Positions 52,940 to 61,556 of a DNA stretch of 64,000 nt are shown one piece after another. The DNA is from Acidimicrobiia bacterium (lineage in GTDB: Bacteria > Actinomycetota > Acidimicrobiia > Acidimicrobiales > Aldehydirespiratoraceae): the NCBI GenBank assembly GCA_022821685.1, contig JAJEDD010000020.1, positions 62,001 to 126,000 of the forward strand, given 5' to 3'. The notes under the pieces were generated by a model that did not search any database, was not told where the DNA came from, and saw only the letters and a program-made list of their open reading frames with translations. Position 1 is the stretch's first letter, and each line of letters starts with the position of its first letter. A program made the translations under genes and the position numbers.

Positions 52940-54300
52940 GAGGCCGCACCGGGGTTGAACAGCCGCGAACCGGTAGTGGTGTAGACCCGGAGCAGGTCGC
53001 ATTGGCCGTGCGTCACCGCCTCAGCGCCGGTGGGGGAATCCACGCTCCAGCGCACCGGCAGCTCGATGGTCTGGCCCGGCTCGGGCCAAGCGTCGAACAG
53101 CACTATCCCACCGGTGCTGGGACGCACGATGGCGGCGGTGACCCGGCCGTCGCAGTCCCAGTCGCCGGTCTCCACGAAGTCGCCCGCTGCGCCCACCGCG
53201 TAACGGCGGCCGCCATGGTCGAGGACCGCAGCCGCCTCCGCCACCGACACCGCGAGAGGTTCCTGGGGGTCTGGACTCGCGGCGGCGGGTGCCGCGTGGT
53301 CGTTCGGGCTCGCGGCGACATCGGGTTCCGCATGAACGGCAGGATTCGATCCGATGCCGGGTCCCGTGTGGTCGGCAGAGCCCGGTTCTGCGGGTTGGCC
53401 CGTGCCGTCGGCCAGGCTCGGTGAGTCGGCCTGCCGCATTGTCCCCGCGGCGTCCGGCAGGCCGGCCGCGATCGTTCGTTCGGCTGGAGTCGGCCCGTCG
53501 GCCAGGCCTGTTCCGTCGACGGGGTTGCCCTGTTCCGCTTCATCCTTGGCGGTGTTGGCCGGCGTATCCGAGAGGGCCGCCTCAGAGTCCTCGGGGACAA
53601 AGCCGCTTCGAGAGCCGAGGGCGAAGGCTGCCACCACCGCAGCCGCGACCGCTGCCGCCGCGATCAGCGACTTGGGCCTGAGCCGCCTTCTGAGGTCACC
53701 CAGTCGGCTGCCGGCCGCTGCCCGGACAGGATCGGATCGAGGCGGCTTCTTGGCCGTCAGCAGGTCGAGCCGCCGAGCCAGTTCGCGGGCGCTGAGCATG
53801 CCCGTGCGGGCTTCGTCGGCCAGCGAGGACAGCTTCTCGGCGAGGGCCCCTCTCCCCAGCGACGAGTCGTGGCACAGCTCGCCCAGAGCGGCCATGTCCG
53901 TCTGGCAGTTCTCGGGCGTGGCCTCCGCGGCCAGCGTCAGCCCGCACAGCACCGGGCGGTCGTTGGCGCCGTGCAGGACGTGGGTCGGGGTGAGCTGGAG
54001 GTGGGCGATGCCCAGCTGGTGCAGGTCGGCCACCACTGCGGCCAGCGCGGCCATTCCCGCAGCCCGCTCGGCCGGGTCGGTCAGGGGCCGGGTGGCCCAG
54101 GTGTCGGAGTTGACGAACTCGGTGTGCAGGGCCCGGCCACCGTCTGGGGTCTCGACGATGTCGACGAAACGCACCAGGCCGGGATGATTGAGACGCCGCA
54201 GCAGGTCTGCCTCTCGTTCGATCTCGTCGGCTCGTTCAGCCGGGACCTGCTTGACGGCGATCAGCCGGTCGCCTGAGCGGCTCACCGTCACCGCGGCCAC
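52936..54300 (-). CDS. Membrane pseudokinase (Ser/Thr kinase-like) with extracytoplasmic domain
   Basis: 454 aa. The N-terminal kinase-like fold keeps the ATP-site Lys (IAVKQV, K17) and a helix-C Glu (EREADLL), but lacks the Gly-rich loop: an in-frame TGA lies only 7 codons upstream of the GTG start. The catalytic loop HRDxKPxN reads H100-L-Q-L-T-P-T-H107 and DFG reads C119-G-L, so no phosphotransfer is expected. One membrane segment (about residues 212-231) leads to a Pro/Ala/Asp-rich spacer and a C-terminal domain with GDFVETGDWDCDGRVTAAI, like an FG-GAP/VCBS or calcium-binding repeat. Probably a signal scaffold. Coupled to the next small secreted protein; divergent from the DUF512 gene. 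Confidence 0.78.
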   Translation of the reverse strand: MAAVTVSRSGDRLIAVKQVPAERADEIEREADLLRRLNHPGLVRFVDIVETPDGGRALHTEFVNSDTWATRPLTDPAERAAGMAALAAVVADLHQLGIAHLQLTPTHVLHGANDRPVLCGLTLAAEATPENCQTDMAALGELCHDSSLGRGALAEKLSSLADEARTGMLSARELARRLDLLTAKKPPRSDPVRAAAGSRLGDLRRRLRPKSLIAAAAVAAAVVAAFALGSRSGFVPEDSEAALSDTPANTAKDEAEQGNPVDGTGLADGPTPAERTIAAGLPDAAGTMRQADSPSLADGTGQPAEPGSADHTGPGIGSNPAVHAEPDVAASPNDHAAPAAASPDPQEPLAVSVAEAAAVLDHGGRRYAVGAAGDFVETGDWDCDGRVTAAIVRPSTGGIVLFDAWPEPGQTIELPVRWSVDSPTGAEAVTHGQCDLLRVYTTTGSRLFNPGAAS

Positions 54301-54454
54301 GGCCCGCTCGCAATCTCAATGTCACAGCCTCGCAATAGAACTTCAGACATGCACATAGCAGGAACATACATAGCACTCTCTGAAAGTGCAAATGAAATCT
54401 CGCGTGGCGAGATGACAGCACTGTGGGATTGGGCTCGGGCGGTACTCTTGGGCG
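54301..54454. promoter_or_regulatory. AT-richer divergent promoter region with inverted repeat
   Basis: The 154-bp gap is noticeably AT-richer than its surroundings. It holds a 7-bp inverted repeat ATCTCGC-GTG-GCGAGAT (54397-54413), a CACT…AGTG pair at 54375-54389, and, toward the pseudokinase, two direct GCTATGT copies on the minus strand. A repressor site serving both divergent genes is plausible. Confidence 0.45.
54443..54448 (+). promoter_or_regulatory. -10 hexamer TACTCT, leaderless start of the DUF512 gene
   Basis: TACTCT ends 6 nt before the GTG at 54455. Confidence 0.5.
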
Positions 54455-55849
54455 GTGGCCGGTCCGCAGATCGTGGCTGTCGCGACCGGGTCTCCGGCCG
54501 AGCGGGCCGGGCTGAGGCCCGGCGACGCGGTGGCGGCCATCGCCGGGGAGGTGCCCCGAGACGTCATCCGGTGGCAGCTGCTCAGCGACGGCGCCGAGGT
54601 CGAGTTGGAGGTGGAGCGCGGCGACGCGAGCTTCACCGTCTCGGTCTCCAAATCGGAGGGCGAGCCGCTCGGCGCCGAGGTCGACGCGGCCGTGTTCGAC
54701 GGGGTGCAGACCTGCGACAACCACTGCGAGTTCTGCTTCGTGCACCAGCTGCCCCGGGGGATGCGCCGCTCGCTGTACCTCAAGGACGACGACTACCGGC
54801 TGTCTTTCCTCTACGGGAACTTCACCACACTCACCCGGTTCACCGAGCTCGACTACGAGCGGGTGGTCACCGAGCGGCTGTCGCCGCTGTACGTGTCGAT
54901 CCACGCCACCGACCCCGACGTGCGGGCCGCGATCCTCCAGAACCGCCGCGGCGCGGTGTCGCTGCGCTGGCTGAGGCTGCTGCTCGACGCGGGCATCGAA
55001 GTCCACGGGCAGGTGGTGGTGTGTCCGGGAGTCAACGACGGCGATGTGCTGGCCGACACCCTGGCGGGAGTACTCGAGCGGTTCAGCGAGCTGCGGACGC
55101 TGTGTGTGGTGCCGCTTGGCCTGTCGCGCTACAACCGCCAGCCCCGGATGCGGCTGCACACCCCCCAAGAGGCTGAGGCGGTCGTCGATCTAGTCGAGGG
55201 TTGGCAGTCGGTGTTCTTGCGGGTGCTGGGCCGCCGCTTGGTGTTCGCGGCCGACGAGTACTACTTGATGTGCGGACGCAGCTTCCCGGCCGCGGAGCAC
55301 TACGAGGGCTTCGACATGCACGAGGACGGCATCGGCATGGCCCGAGCCTTCGAGACCGAGTTCGACACCGACGGCCACGGGCCCAGTCCGCCCCGCTCGG
55401 GCTTCTTCGCCTGGGTGGACGGCGCGCCGGCCGACGGCTACCGCGCCCCCCGCACCGGATCGGCCGCTGAGACTGTGGCCGAACCGGTGCCGGTGTCGCT
55501 GGGGCCGCGTCGCTTTAGCCGGGAGGCGCCCGTCGCCGTGCTCACCGGCACTCTGGGCGCGGCGGTGGTAGCGCCGCTGGTGGCATCGGTGGGTCGCCGC
55601 GACGCGCGGGTGGTGCCGGTGGAGAACCGATTCTTCGGCGGCAACATCGGCGTCACCGGGCTGATGGTGGGAGAGGACGTGGCCCGAGTGCTCGCGGACG
55701 AGCCTGAGGGCGACCGCTACCTGCTGCCCGACGTGTGCCTCAGCCGGGGCCGCTTCCTCGACGGCATGGCCACCCAGGAGCTTCCCCGCCCGGTTGAAGT
55801 GGTGGCCACCCACGGACGGGCACTGCGATTGGCCCTGGAGGCTTCGTGA
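54455..55849 (+). CDS. DUF512-family protein (PDZ plus radical-SAM-like)
   Basis: 464 aa. An N-terminal PDZ-like module (VATGSPAERAGLRPGDAVAAIAG) precedes a radical-SAM-like core with CDNHCEFCFVHQLPRGMRRSLYLKDDDYRLSFLYGNFTT: the three Cys match a CxxxCxxC 4Fe-4S motif. The C-terminal DUF512 (PGVNDGDVLADTL, GRSFPAAEHYEGFDMHEDGIGMAR) is characteristic. Reaction unknown; placed directly before der in many bacteria and in some reports called a putative RNA- or chlorophyll-linked enzyme without proof. GTG start supported by the leaderless -10. Overlaps der by 4 nt. Confidence 0.88.
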   Translation: MAGPQIVAVATGSPAERAGLRPGDAVAAIAGEVPRDVIRWQLLSDGAEVELEVERGDASFTVSVSKSEGEPLGAEVDAAVFDGVQTCDNHCEFCFVHQLPRGMRRSLYLKDDDYRLSFLYGNFTTLTRFTELDYERVVTERLSPLYVSIHATDPDVRAAILQNRRGAVSLRWLRLLLDAGIEVHGQVVVCPGVNDGDVLADTLAGVLERFSELRTLCVVPLGLSRYNRQPRMRLHTPQEAEAVVDLVEGWQSVFLRVLGRRLVFAADEYYLMCGRSFPAAEHYEGFDMHEDGIGMARAFETEFDTDGHGPSPPRSGFFAWVDGAPADGYRAPRTGSAAETVAEPVPVSLGPRRFSREAPVAVLTGTLGAAVVAPLVASVGRRDARVVPVENRFFGGNIGVTGLMVGEDVARVLADEPEGDRYLLPDVCLSRGRFLDGMATQELPRPVEVVATHGRALRLALEAS

Positions 55850-57177
55850 GCCCGGTGGTGGCGGTGGTCGGCCGGCCCAATGTCGGCAAGTCGACGCTGG
55901 TGAACCGCATCCTGGGACGGCGCGAGGCGATCGTGGAGGAGCGTCCCGGCGTCACCCGCGACCGCAAGGCAGTCGAAGCCGAATGGCAGGGACGGAGCTT
56001 CACCCTGCTCGACACCGGAGGCTGGAGCGCCACCGGCGACGCGCTCGACGCCAAGGTGAGCGCCCAGGCCGAGCGGGCCGTGCGCGAGGCCGACGCGGTG
56101 CTGTTCGTGGTGGACGCCTCGGTAGGCCTCACCGCGGATGACGAGCAGGTCGCCCGGGTGCTGCACACCGCCGACGGTCCCGTGCTGGTGGTGGCCAACA
56201 AGGTGGACCACCCGAGCGGTGCCGACTCGATCTGGGAGTTGCTGGGCCTCGGCCTCGGCACCCCGCAGGCGGTGAGCGCGCTGCACGGCCGCGGCACCGG
56301 CGACCTGCTCGACGAACTCGTCGCCCGCCTCGATGCAGCCGCTTCCGACGGCGGAGACAGACGGGATTCCGACCCGGCCGACGACGACCTCGCCGACGCG
56401 GCGGCCGAGGCGTTCTCGGTGGTGCTGGTGGGCCGGCCCAACGCCGGGAAGTCCACACTGTTCAACCGGCTGATCGGAGAGGACCGCGCCATCGTGCACG
56501 ACCTTCCCGGCACCACCCGCGATGCCATAGACACCCTCATCGAGACCGACGAGGGGCCAGTGCGCTTCATCGACACCGCCGGGATGCGCCGCCGGGCCCG
56601 CATCGACACGGGCACCGAGTACTACTCGCTGGTGCGGGCCCTGCGGGCGGTCGACACCGCCGATGTGGCCCTGCTGGTGATCGACTCCTCGGTGGGGGTG
56701 ACCCACCAGGACCAGCGGCTGGCCGAGCGGGTCGATGCCGCGGGCTGCCCGGTGGTGATCCTGCTCAACAAGTGGGATCTGATCAGCACTGAGGCCCGCC
56801 TCGAGGTGGGCCGCGACGTCGACGACAGGCTCGGGTTCCTGGGCGACCCGCCGGTGCTGCGCATCAGCGCGCTCAGCGGCAAGGGCGTCACCCGGCTGTG
56901 GCCGTCGTTGAGTGCGGCGGTGGCCGAGTACCGCACCCGCATCCCCACCAGGAGGGTCAACGAGGTGGTGAGGGCGGCCCAGAGCGCCCAGCCCGCGCCG
57001 GCCGGGGCCCGTATCCTGTACGCCGCGCAGGTGGCCACCGACCCGCCGACGTTCACGCTGTTCGCCAACCGCACCCTGCCCCGCACCTACCTGCGCTACA
57101 TCGAGCGCAAGCTGCGCGAGCACTTCGACTTGGGCGTCACCGCTCTCAAGTTCAGGGTCCGCCGCCGCGACGAGTAG
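55846..57177 (+). CDS. der: Ribosome biogenesis GTPase Der
   Basis: 443 aa with two GTPase domains in tandem and a KH-like C-terminus; acts in 50S assembly. G1 GRPNVGKSTLVNR and GRPNAGKSTLFNR, G3 DTGGW and DTAGMRRR, G4 NKVD and NKWD. Motifs complete. GTG start overlapping the DUF512 stop (GTGA). End of gene followed by a small family-1 repeat remnant. Confidence 0.97.
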   Translation: MSPVVAVVGRPNVGKSTLVNRILGRREAIVEERPGVTRDRKAVEAEWQGRSFTLLDTGGWSATGDALDAKVSAQAERAVREADAVLFVVDASVGLTADDEQVARVLHTADGPVLVVANKVDHPSGADSIWELLGLGLGTPQAVSALHGRGTGDLLDELVARLDAAASDGGDRRDSDPADDDLADAAAEAFSVVLVGRPNAGKSTLFNRLIGEDRAIVHDLPGTTRDAIDTLIETDEGPVRFIDTAGMRRRARIDTGTEYYSLVRALRAVDTADVALLVIDSSVGVTHQDQRLAERVDAAGCPVVILLNKWDLISTEARLEVGRDVDDRLGFLGDPPVLRISALSGKGVTRLWPSLSAAVAEYRTRIPTRRVNEVVRAAQSAQPAPAGARILYAAQVATDPPTFTLFANRTLPRTYLRYIERKLREHFDLGVTALKFRVRRRDE

Positions 57178-57190
57178 CCGACGGCCCAGC

Positions 57191-57229
57191 GAGAGCCGTG
57201 AGCGGGGCGGGCCTATCCGCTCCGCCTCT
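57191..57229 (-). repeat. Repeat family 1 left-end remnant (copy J)
   Basis: On the minus strand AGAGGCGGAGCGGATAGG, matching the element left end with one mismatch, then diverged sequence. Confidence 0.5.
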
Positions 57230-57235
57230 GGGCGG

Positions 57236-57241
57236 TACGCT
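57236..57241 (+). promoter_or_regulatory. -10 hexamer TACGCT upstream of the phosphatase gene
   Basis: TACGCT 40 nt before the start codon, giving a leader with GGAGG. Confidence 0.4.
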
Positions 57242-57281
57242 GTGGACCGCAGCAACCACGGAACCATCGGGAGGAGGGCGC

Positions 57282-58361
57282 GTGGTTACCATCGTTCTCG
57301 ATCTCCTGGCGTTGAGTTGCGCGCTCGCCGCGATCTTCTACATCCGGTCGGCCCGCCACCGCCAACGGTTCCTGCGCCTGCTGAAGTCCGATCCCGGCAC
57401 CCACCCCGAGGCCGCCACGCTGGCCGACGTCTCGTTCCGCAAGGAGGTCCACGGCGCGGTCGTCTACGGGCTGCTGTTCGCCGTGGCGCTGCTGGTGGGC
57501 CGGGTGGACGCAGCCAACATCACGGTGGCGCTGGGGTTGCTGGGGGTGCCCGCGGTGATGTCGGTGTGGTGGGCCCGCACCGCGGTGGAAGAGGCCCGCA
57601 TGGCCCGCAACCGCTACGCACTGGAACGCCGGGCCGAGCAGGCCCTCGAGCAGGAGCAGCTGGCTCCCAAGGCGTGGGCGGCCCGGCTGGCGCCCGAGGA
57701 GGTCCCCGACTTCAGCGGGTTCGAGATCGGCCGGGTCTACCAGGCCGGCTCGGGGCTGATGGCGGGCGACTTCTTCGACGTGCACCGGGTGGGGCGGCAC
57801 CGGGTGGCCGCAGTCATCGGCGACGTGTCCGGGCACGGCATCGAGTCGTCGATCACCGCCTTCCAGGCGAAATACCTGCTGAGGGTGTTCCTTCGCCAGT
57901 TCCGCGACCCGGCTCAGGCCTTCGAGGAGATCAATGCCCAGCTGTCGGCGGGCGACCGCAACGAGGAGTTCATCTCGGCTTGCGTGGTGGTGTTCGACAC
58001 CGAGGCCGGCACGCTGCGCTACACGTCGGCCGGCCACCCGGCCGCCTTCCTGTTCCAGGAGGACGGCACCAAGCCGCTGCGCTCGACGGGCCCGCTGCTG
58101 ATGCTGGACCCCCAGGCGACATATTTCTCGAGGGAGATCCCGATGGTGTCGGGCGATCTGGTGGTGATGTACACCGACGGCCTGGCCGAGGCCCGGGCTG
58201 GGCGCCAGCAGTTCGGAGAGGGCCGCATCATCAAGTCGGTGGAGCGCGACCTCAACGCCGCTCCCGACGTGCTGTGCAAGTCGCTGCTCGACGCGGCCAA
58301 GGACTTCGCGGGCGGATCGATAGGCGACGACACCGCCATAATGGCCATCCGCCGAGACTGA
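57282..58361 (+). CDS. Membrane PP2C/SpoIIE-type serine phosphatase
   Basis: 359 aa. Two membrane segments near the N-terminus (about residues 2-18 and 50-85), a coiled linker (EQALEQEQL), and a SpoIIE/RsbU phosphatase domain with metal ligands GDFFDV, GDVSGHGIESSI and GDDTAIMAI. Such proteins dephosphorylate anti-sigma antagonist proteins and so control stress responses. No anti-sigma or STAS gene is adjacent, so the partner must lie elsewhere. GTG with GGAGG upstream; the longer open frame is inside der. Confidence 0.9.
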   Translation: MVTIVLDLLALSCALAAIFYIRSARHRQRFLRLLKSDPGTHPEAATLADVSFRKEVHGAVVYGLLFAVALLVGRVDAANITVALGLLGVPAVMSVWWARTAVEEARMARNRYALERRAEQALEQEQLAPKAWAARLAPEEVPDFSGFEIGRVYQAGSGLMAGDFFDVHRVGRHRVAAVIGDVSGHGIESSITAFQAKYLLRVFLRQFRDPAQAFEEINAQLSAGDRNEEFISACVVVFDTEAGTLRYTSAGHPAAFLFQEDGTKPLRSTGPLLMLDPQATYFSREIPMVSGDLVVMYTDGLAEARAGRQQFGEGRIIKSVERDLNAAPDVLCKSLLDAAKDFAGGSIGDDTAIMAIRRD

Positions 58362-58365
58362 GCCC

Positions 58366-58578
58366 ATGGCGTGGTGCCAGCCCTGCGAGCGATACCTGAC
58401 GCCGGCCACGCTCACCGCTGAGGGTGTGTGCCCGTCCTGCGGCCGGGAGGTGCAACACCCCGCTGAGCGCCCAGCGGCGGCCGCGGATCGCATCCCGTGG
58501 CACTTCTGGCTGCTGGTGGGCGGCGCCGCCGTCTACCTGGTTTGGCGGGCCGTGCAGGGTGTCGCCCTGCTGCTGTAG
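58366..58578 (+). CDS. Small zinc-ribbon membrane protein
   Basis: 70 aa. Two CxxC pairs, C4-C7 and C22-C25 (AWCQPCERY, GVCPSCGRE), form a compact zinc ribbon, followed by one C-terminal membrane segment (about residues 45-66, WHFWLLVGGAAVYLVWRAV). Starts 4 nt after the phosphatase stop, so co-transcribed. Unknown function; widespread small proteins of this layout occur in Actinobacteria. Confidence 0.75.
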   Translation: MAWCQPCERYLTPATLTAEGVCPSCGREVQHPAERPAAAADRIPWHFWLLVGGAAVYLVWRAVQGVALLL

Positions 58579-58582
58579 CCGC

Positions 58583-58588
58583 TAGCCT
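58583..58588 (+). promoter_or_regulatory. -10 hexamer TAGCCT of tRNA-Pro
   Basis: TAGCCT ends 9 nt before the mature 5' end of tRNA-Pro. Confidence 0.45.
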
Positions 58589-58597
58589 CGGCCCCCA

Positions 58598-58672
58598 CGG
58601 GCTGTGGCGCAGCTTGGTTAGCGCGTCGGTCTGGGGGACCGAAGGTCGGGAGTTCAAATCTCCCCAGCCCGA
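58598..58672 (+). tRNA. tRNA-Pro (anticodon GGG)
   Basis: Acceptor CGGGCTG (58598-58604) pairs with CAGCCCG (58665-58671), discriminator A. Anticodon stem TCGGT/ACCGA with loop CTGGGGG gives GGG at 58633-58635. T-arm GGGAGTTCAAATCTCCC. 5' C is normal for bacterial tRNA-Pro. CCA not encoded. Confidence 0.96.
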
Positions 58673-58711
58673 CACGGCTTTGGTGTCGGTTTGGGCGTTT
58701 TGCTGTTGGGT

Positions 58712-60787
58712 TCACTGCGGCAGGGCTGATATCTCGCGGTGGTAGGGGGTGGTGTCGGAGTGGTCGGTGGGGGCTTCCAACTCCTCGGCGTAGCGGCGGC
58801 CCTGCCAGACCGCGGCCGCGATGGTGCCGGGGGCCAGAGCATCTCCGAGGGCTCGGGCGCTGAGCAGGCCGTGGTCGCTCCACTCGGGTTGGCGAGCCAT
58901 CAGGTCCTGGTACAGGCCGTCTAGGGGCAGGCGGGCGGTCACCATGACTAGTCCGTCGGCGGCGATGCGGCCTTCCCGACCGGTGAAGGCGCATTGCGTT
59001 CGGAGTTCGGTGTCGCCCACGGCGCAGACCGCGGTGGAGGTCCGCAGCTCTATTCCGGCCTCGATGAGGCGGGCTTGGATGCGGTGCTGCTCCATGGTGT
59101 TGACCGTCCAGGCTGACACGAGCGCCTCGGGTGTGACGAGAACCACCTCGTAGCCATCGGCGCACAGGAGTTCGGCCAGCGCGCCGCCCATGTAGTAGTG
59201 GTCGTCGTCGAACACGGCCATGCGACGGCCCGCGGGGCGGGCGCCGGCCATTATGTCGTCGGGGGTGAACACCGGCAGGGCGCCGATGGGCATGGTGTCG
59301 CCTCGGGTGTGCCAGCGGCCTGCGCCGTCACGGCGCCACACCGACCCGGTGGCCACCGCGACATGGTCGAAGCCGTGGGACAGGGCCTCATCGGCGGCCA
59401 TGTCGCTTTCGAGGTAGTGCTCCACGTTGTCGAGCTTGGCGATCTGGCCCAGGCGGTAGTCGACCACCCGGATCCATTCGGCCAGCCCCGGCAGCCGGGC
59501 CTCAGCCGCGACGCGGCCGCCGAGCACACGCGACTTCTCGACCAGCACGACCTCGTATCCCCGCTTGCCCAGCGACATGGCCGCTTCCAGGCCGGCCGGG
59601 CCGGCGCCGACCACCAGCACCCGCTCGGCGGCGTGGCGGGGCCGGTAGCGCTCGGGGTGCCAGCCCCGGCGCCACTCCTCGCCCATCGACGGGTTCTGGG
59701 TGCAGCGGATCGGCGACATGGTGAAGTCTCCCGACACGCAGATGTTGCAGCCGATGCACTCGCGGATGTCTTCGGGACGGCCCTGTTCGATCTTGCGGGG
59801 CAGGAACGGATCGGCGATGGAGGGGCGGGCCGCGCCAATGAAGTCCAGGACGCCCTGGCGAACCATCCTCACCATGGTGTCGGGCGAGGTGAAGCGGCCC
59901 ACGCCGACCACCGGCTTGGAAGTGAGAGCCTTGAGGCCCCGCACCCACTCCTCCTGGTGGGCCTCCGCGCTGAACCTCGACGTGATGCTGTCATCCTCCC
60001 AGGTTCCCGCCACGAAGTCCCACAGGTCCGGCAGCTCGCCCAACTCGCCGATCACGGCCTCGATCTCGGCCCGGTCGATGCCGTGCTCGCCGGCTGACTC
60101 TTCGACGGAGATCCGACAGCCCACCGCGGCCCGGCCGGCCACCTCCTCCACGGTGTCCTCCAACAGCTCGCGCAGCAGCCGCATCCGGTTCTGGAGATTT
60201 CCGCCGTACTCGTCGGTTCGCAGGTTGTAGCGGCGCGACAGGAAGTGGTGCACACCCCCCAGCGAATGGCCGCCATAGACGTACACGAGGTCGAAACCGG
60301 CTCGCAGCGCCCGATCCACCGCCCGGCGGTGCCAGCGCCGCAGATCGGCGATGTCGCGCCTGGTCATGGCCCGGGCCTGCACCGGGTCGGCGGCGCCGGT
60401 GGCGACGGGAAGATGCACCGGACCCATCGGCGCCACCCGCGAAGCCAGATTGGCGACGCTCATCCCGTTGTAGGCGAGCTCGATGCCGGCGAGCGCACCG
60501 CAATCGTGGACACGGTCGGCCATCAGGGCCAGCGCCGGGATGTCGCAGTCATCGCGAATGCGGGCCTCGATATGTGGCGTGAACTCCGACGTGTAGTGGA
60601 TCTCGGCCTCCTCGGTGCACACCACCGCCCAGCCGCCCTCAGCCTTGACCGCCCGCATCTCGGCGTGGGCGGCGGGGTCGCGGTAGCCCATCCCGTTGCA
60701 GTGCGGCACCCCGAAGAACCGGTTCTTGGCCACCAGCGGGCCGATCGGCACCGGCTCGAACAACACGTCGTATCTCGGGTCGCGCAT
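58712..60787 (-). CDS. Trimethylamine/histamine-dehydrogenase-family Fe-S flavoprotein
   Basis: 691 aa. Old-yellow-enzyme barrel, 4Fe-4S domain and NAD(P)-type FAD/ADP fold, as in trimethylamine dehydrogenase. Cys30 (GVPHCNGMGYRD) matches the 6-S-cysteinyl-FMN Cys; CIGCNICVSGD…RCTQN carries the cluster; VLVVGAGPAGLEAAM is the ADP-binding site; GRFTSPDTMVRMVRQGVLDFIG and RGWHPERYR agree with family members. TMADH aromatic-bowl residues differ: Tyr60 is Glu60 and the Trp355 position (CISRW in TMADH) is Asp here (CVSGD), which resembles histamine dehydrogenase rather than TMADH. Substrate is thus likely another amine. ATG with GAGGAG 5 nt upstream. Confidence 0.85.
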   Translation of the reverse strand: MRDPRYDVLFEPVPIGPLVAKNRFFGVPHCNGMGYRDPAAHAEMRAVKAEGGWAVVCTEEAEIHYTSEFTPHIEARIRDDCDIPALALMADRVHDCGALAGIELAYNGMSVANLASRVAPMGPVHLPVATGAADPVQARAMTRRDIADLRRWHRRAVDRALRAGFDLVYVYGGHSLGGVHHFLSRRYNLRTDEYGGNLQNRMRLLRELLEDTVEEVAGRAAVGCRISVEESAGEHGIDRAEIEAVIGELGELPDLWDFVAGTWEDDSITSRFSAEAHQEEWVRGLKALTSKPVVGVGRFTSPDTMVRMVRQGVLDFIGAARPSIADPFLPRKIEQGRPEDIRECIGCNICVSGDFTMSPIRCTQNPSMGEEWRRGWHPERYRPRHAAERVLVVGAGPAGLEAAMSLGKRGYEVVLVEKSRVLGGRVAAEARLPGLAEWIRVVDYRLGQIAKLDNVEHYLESDMAADEALSHGFDHVAVATGSVWRRDGAGRWHTRGDTMPIGALPVFTPDDIMAGARPAGRRMAVFDDDHYYMGGALAELLCADGYEVVLVTPEALVSAWTVNTMEQHRIQARLIEAGIELRTSTAVCAVGDTELRTQCAFTGREGRIAADGLVMVTARLPLDGLYQDLMARQPEWSDHGLLSARALGDALAPGTIAAAVWQGRRYAEELEAPTDHSDTTPYHREISALPQ

Positions 60788-60929
60788 GCGGGCTCCTCAG
60801 GTTCGAGCCTCGGAGTCGGGAGGGGTGGGCGAATCTCCGCTAGGGTCGGGCGCTACATTACCGCTGGCCCGGAGCGGGTCGGAGTGCCCTAGGGTGACAC
60901 GCCGACATGAGCCCTGGGGAGGATGGACC

Positions 60930-61478
60930 ATGCGAATGCGACGCCCGCTGGTGATCTCGGTTGTGGGACTGCTGGCCTTGGCCGGGATGGCCGCTTGCGG
61001 CGACGACAGCGAGGACGAGGTGGCCGGGGTGGGCCAGACCGCGGTCGCCTCGCTGGCCGGGGCCGACGGCGCGCCGATGGGCACAGTCACCTTCGAGCAG
61101 GGGCCCAACGGGGTGCTGGTCTCCGCAGAGGTGAGTGGCTTGACCGCCGGCGCCCACGGCTTCCACATCCATGGCGTCGGTGCCTGCACGCCCGACTTCT
61201 CCGCCGCCGGCGGCCACTACGCGCCCAAAGACCACGGCCACGGTTTCCTGACGACCGGGGGTTCCCACGCCGGCGACATGCCCAACATTCATGCCGGCAG
61301 CGACGGCGTCGCCCGGGCCGATCACTTCACCGACAAGGTGACCCTGGCGGCCGGAGCCGAGACGTCGCTGTTCGACTCCGACGGTTCCGCCATCATCATT
61401 CACGCCAAGCCCGACAGCTACGGAGACGAACCCGGCGCCGGAGACCGAGTCGCCTGCGGCGTGATCACTCGCAGCTGA
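60930..61478 (+). CDS. sodC: Cu/Zn superoxide dismutase lipoprotein
   Basis: 182 aa exported SOD. Lipobox GMAAC near residue 23, then a Cu/Zn fold with GFHIHGVGACTP (Cu ligands, first disulfide Cys), GGHYAPKDHGHG (bridging His, Zn ligands), AGDMPNIHAG (Zn Asp) and IIIHAKPDSYGDEPGAG…ACGVI (second Cys). Protects the cell surface from superoxide. ATG 60930 with GGAGG upstream. Divergent from the flavoprotein gene; the Fe-SOD at 27243 covers the cytosol. Confidence 0.93.
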   Translation: MRMRRPLVISVVGLLALAGMAACGDDSEDEVAGVGQTAVASLAGADGAPMGTVTFEQGPNGVLVSAEVSGLTAGAHGFHIHGVGACTPDFSAAGGHYAPKDHGHGFLTTGGSHAGDMPNIHAGSDGVARADHFTDKVTLAAGAETSLFDSDGSAIIIHAKPDSYGDEPGAGDRVACGVITRS

Positions 61479-61541
61479 TCTCGCTCGAATCGCAGTCTTG
61501 GCCGCGGGGTGCCGCCGCGGGCTGGAGTTTGGCGGCGGCGC

Positions 61542-61547
61542 TAGGTT
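61542..61547 (+). promoter_or_regulatory. -10 hexamer TAGGTT, leaderless start of the HAD gene
   Basis: TAGGTT ends 9 nt before the ATG at 61557. Confidence 0.5.
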
Positions 61548-61556
61548 GATCCCGCC

